From positions 1-52,558 of the forward strand of contig JANXNV010000233.1 of NCBI GenBank assembly GCA_025353925.1: DNA of 52,558 nucleotides. Direction: 5' to 3'. A program made the position numbers and the translations under genes. Under the pieces are notes generated by a model, which saw nothing but the letters and a program-made list of their open reading frames with translations, ran no database searches and had not been told where the DNA came from. The DNA is from Armatimonadota bacterium. GTDB taxonomy: Bacteria > Armatimonadota > Armatimonadia > Armatimonadales > Capsulimonadaceae. The first letter of the stretch is position 1. The number at the start of each line of letters is the position of its first letter. Positions 51,381 to 52,558 of the stretch are shown in pieces.

Positions 51381-52366
51381 ACACTTTACCAATCTTGCAA
51401 GTCACCGACCTTCAGACCGTCTTCGGGCGCGAAGGACGCGGTCCGGTGGCCCGCGCGGTGCGCGGCGTTTCGTTCTCCGTGAAGAAAGGCGAGACGCTGG
51501 GGATCGTCGGTGAGAGCGGGTCGGGGAAGAGCGTTTCGGCCCTCTCCGTGCTGCGGCTGATCTCTGCGCCGGGGCGGATCGTCGGCGGGTCAGTGACGCT
51601 GGACGGGGTAGACCTGCTGGCACTCACAGAGCGGGAGATGCGCGAGGTGCGCGGCGGGCGGATCGCGATGGTCTTTCAGGACCCGATGACGGCCCTGAAC
51701 CCGACCCTGACCGTGGGAGAACAGATTGTCGAGACGATACTGGCACATCAAAAAGTCTCGAAAGCCGATGCCTGGAAAGAGGCGGAGAGCTGGCTGAGTC
51801 GGGTACGAGTCTCGCTGCCGGAGCGCCGCCTGCGGCAGTACCCGCACGAGTTGTCGGGGGGGATGCGTCAGCGGGTGATGCTGGCGATTGCGTTCTCCTG
51901 CCGCCCGGAAGTGCTGCTGGCGGATGAGCCGACGACGGCCCTGGATGTCACGGTGCAGGCGCAGATATTAGACCTCATGGATGAGCTGAAGGCGGAGCTA
52001 GGCACAGCGATCGTGCTGATCACGCATGATCTGGGAGTCGTCCGTCAGCGCTGCGACACGGTCGCCGTCATGTATGCCGGGGAGATCGTCGAATTTGCGG
52101 CGGCTTCGGAGCTGTTCGCGTCTCCGAAACACCCCTACACCCAGAGCCTGCTGGCCTCCCTGCCGGATTGGCGTCGTCCCCGCACGGACACGCCGCTGCC
52201 GTCGCTCCCCGGTCAGCCGCCCAGCCTGACCGCCATTCCGCCCGGCTGTCCGTTCGCCCCGCGCTGCCCAAAGGTGTTTGAAGCCTGTGCAAGCGTAGTC
52301 CCCGCGAACACGCTGCTGGAAAATAGCCGTACAGTCCGCTGCCTGCTGTACGAAGAGCGGGCTTGA
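51377..52366 (+). CDS. Peptide ABC transporter ATP-binding protein (OppD/DppD type)
   Basis: GESGSGKSVSALSVLRL Walker A; HELSGGMRQRVMLAIAFSCRPEVLLADEPTTALDVTVQAQILDLM; C-terminal CPFAPRCPKVFEAC. Confidence 0.95.
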   Translation: MNTLPILQVTDLQTVFGREGRGPVARAVRGVSFSVKKGETLGIVGESGSGKSVSALSVLRLISAPGRIVGGSVTLDGVDLLALTEREMREVRGGRIAMVFQDPMTALNPTLTVGEQIVETILAHQKVSKADAWKEAESWLSRVRVSLPERRLRQYPHELSGGMRQRVMLAIAFSCRPEVLLADEPTTALDVTVQAQILDLMDELKAELGTAIVLITHDLGVVRQRCDTVAVMYAGEIVEFAAASELFASPKHPYTQSLLASLPDWRRPRTDTPLPSLPGQPPSLTAIPPGCPFAPRCPKVFEACASVVPANTLLENSRTVRCLLYEERA

Positions 52367-52391
52367 CGCGTTCTTGAATTTGCGCTACACT
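52363..52391 (+). promoter_or_regulatory. Promoter TTGACG-N17-TACACT overlapping the stop of the ABC gene
   Basis: ttgacg 52363-52368, tacact 52386-52391, ATG at 52398. Confidence 0.55.
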
Positions 52392-52397
52392 AAGACT

Positions 52398-52558
52398 ATG
52401 ATCAGTATCCAGACAAAAACCCATGTCGGCGCGGATGGTACCCTGTCGGTCAGGGTGCCGACGACCCTGCGCGAGACGGACGTCGAAGTGCTGCTGGTTT
52501 TCCAGCCGCTTCCGACGCCAACGGAGAAACCCCTGTTGGAAGCACCAGGCTGGCCGCC
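52398..52558 (+). CDS. Partial small protein, possibly a TA antitoxin
   Basis: MISIQTKTHVGADGTLSVRVPTTLRETDVEVLLVFQPLP... runs off the window; resembles antitoxins that precede PIN toxins (weak). Confidence 0.4.
   Translation, partial: MISIQTKTHVGADGTLSVRVPTTLRETDVEVLLVFQPLPTPTEKPLLEAPGWP

Overview
The window is about 52.6 kb of bacterial chromosome, GC-rich. It looks Armatimonadota-like from the DUF1559 prepilin-type protein, GxGYxYP and GH43 proteins and gene style; that is a guess and no marker phylogeny was possible. Recognisable content: a decayed xisH next to an intact xisI; a PAS/GGDEF/EAL protein; aldo/keto reductase, SIS, FAD-oxidoreductase, DinB and MOSC genes; purM; ubiX; tRNA-Ala(GGC); a TPR protein and a DUF1559 prepilin-like protein; a DUF488-DUF488-dual-OB-like cassette; xylB; a VanX-like peptidase; M42 peptidase; msrB; a sugar ABC transporter operon with msmX/ugpC-like ATPase, enolase-superfamily and GH43 genes, split by a 968-bp IS982-like element; a 1383-aa DUF4965-like secreted protein; a his cluster (hisD-HAD-hisB-x-hisH); prs; a SEC-C/antitoxin/Doc chain; a PHP phosphatase; a decayed BrnT/BrnA-like locus; and an OppD-like ATPase. 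The signals I rate highest are: (1) a family of modular intergenic repeats built from tiny GNA-type-loop hairpins and long inverted arms at six sites; (2) a small gene with a LexA-like box between -35 and -10 and an N-terminal QPTLF clamp-binding-like motif; (3) the DUF488/DUF488/dual-OB cassette; (4) a BrnA-like antitoxin fragment joined by an in-phase A_AAA_AAG heptamer to a -1-frame ORF with a PD-(D/E)XK-like signature; (5) a perfect terminator-like hairpin plus U6 inside the 5' coding region of a TPR gene; (6) a xisH gene broken by a 4x20-bp tandem expansion. Everything was read by eye; no database or folding computation was run.
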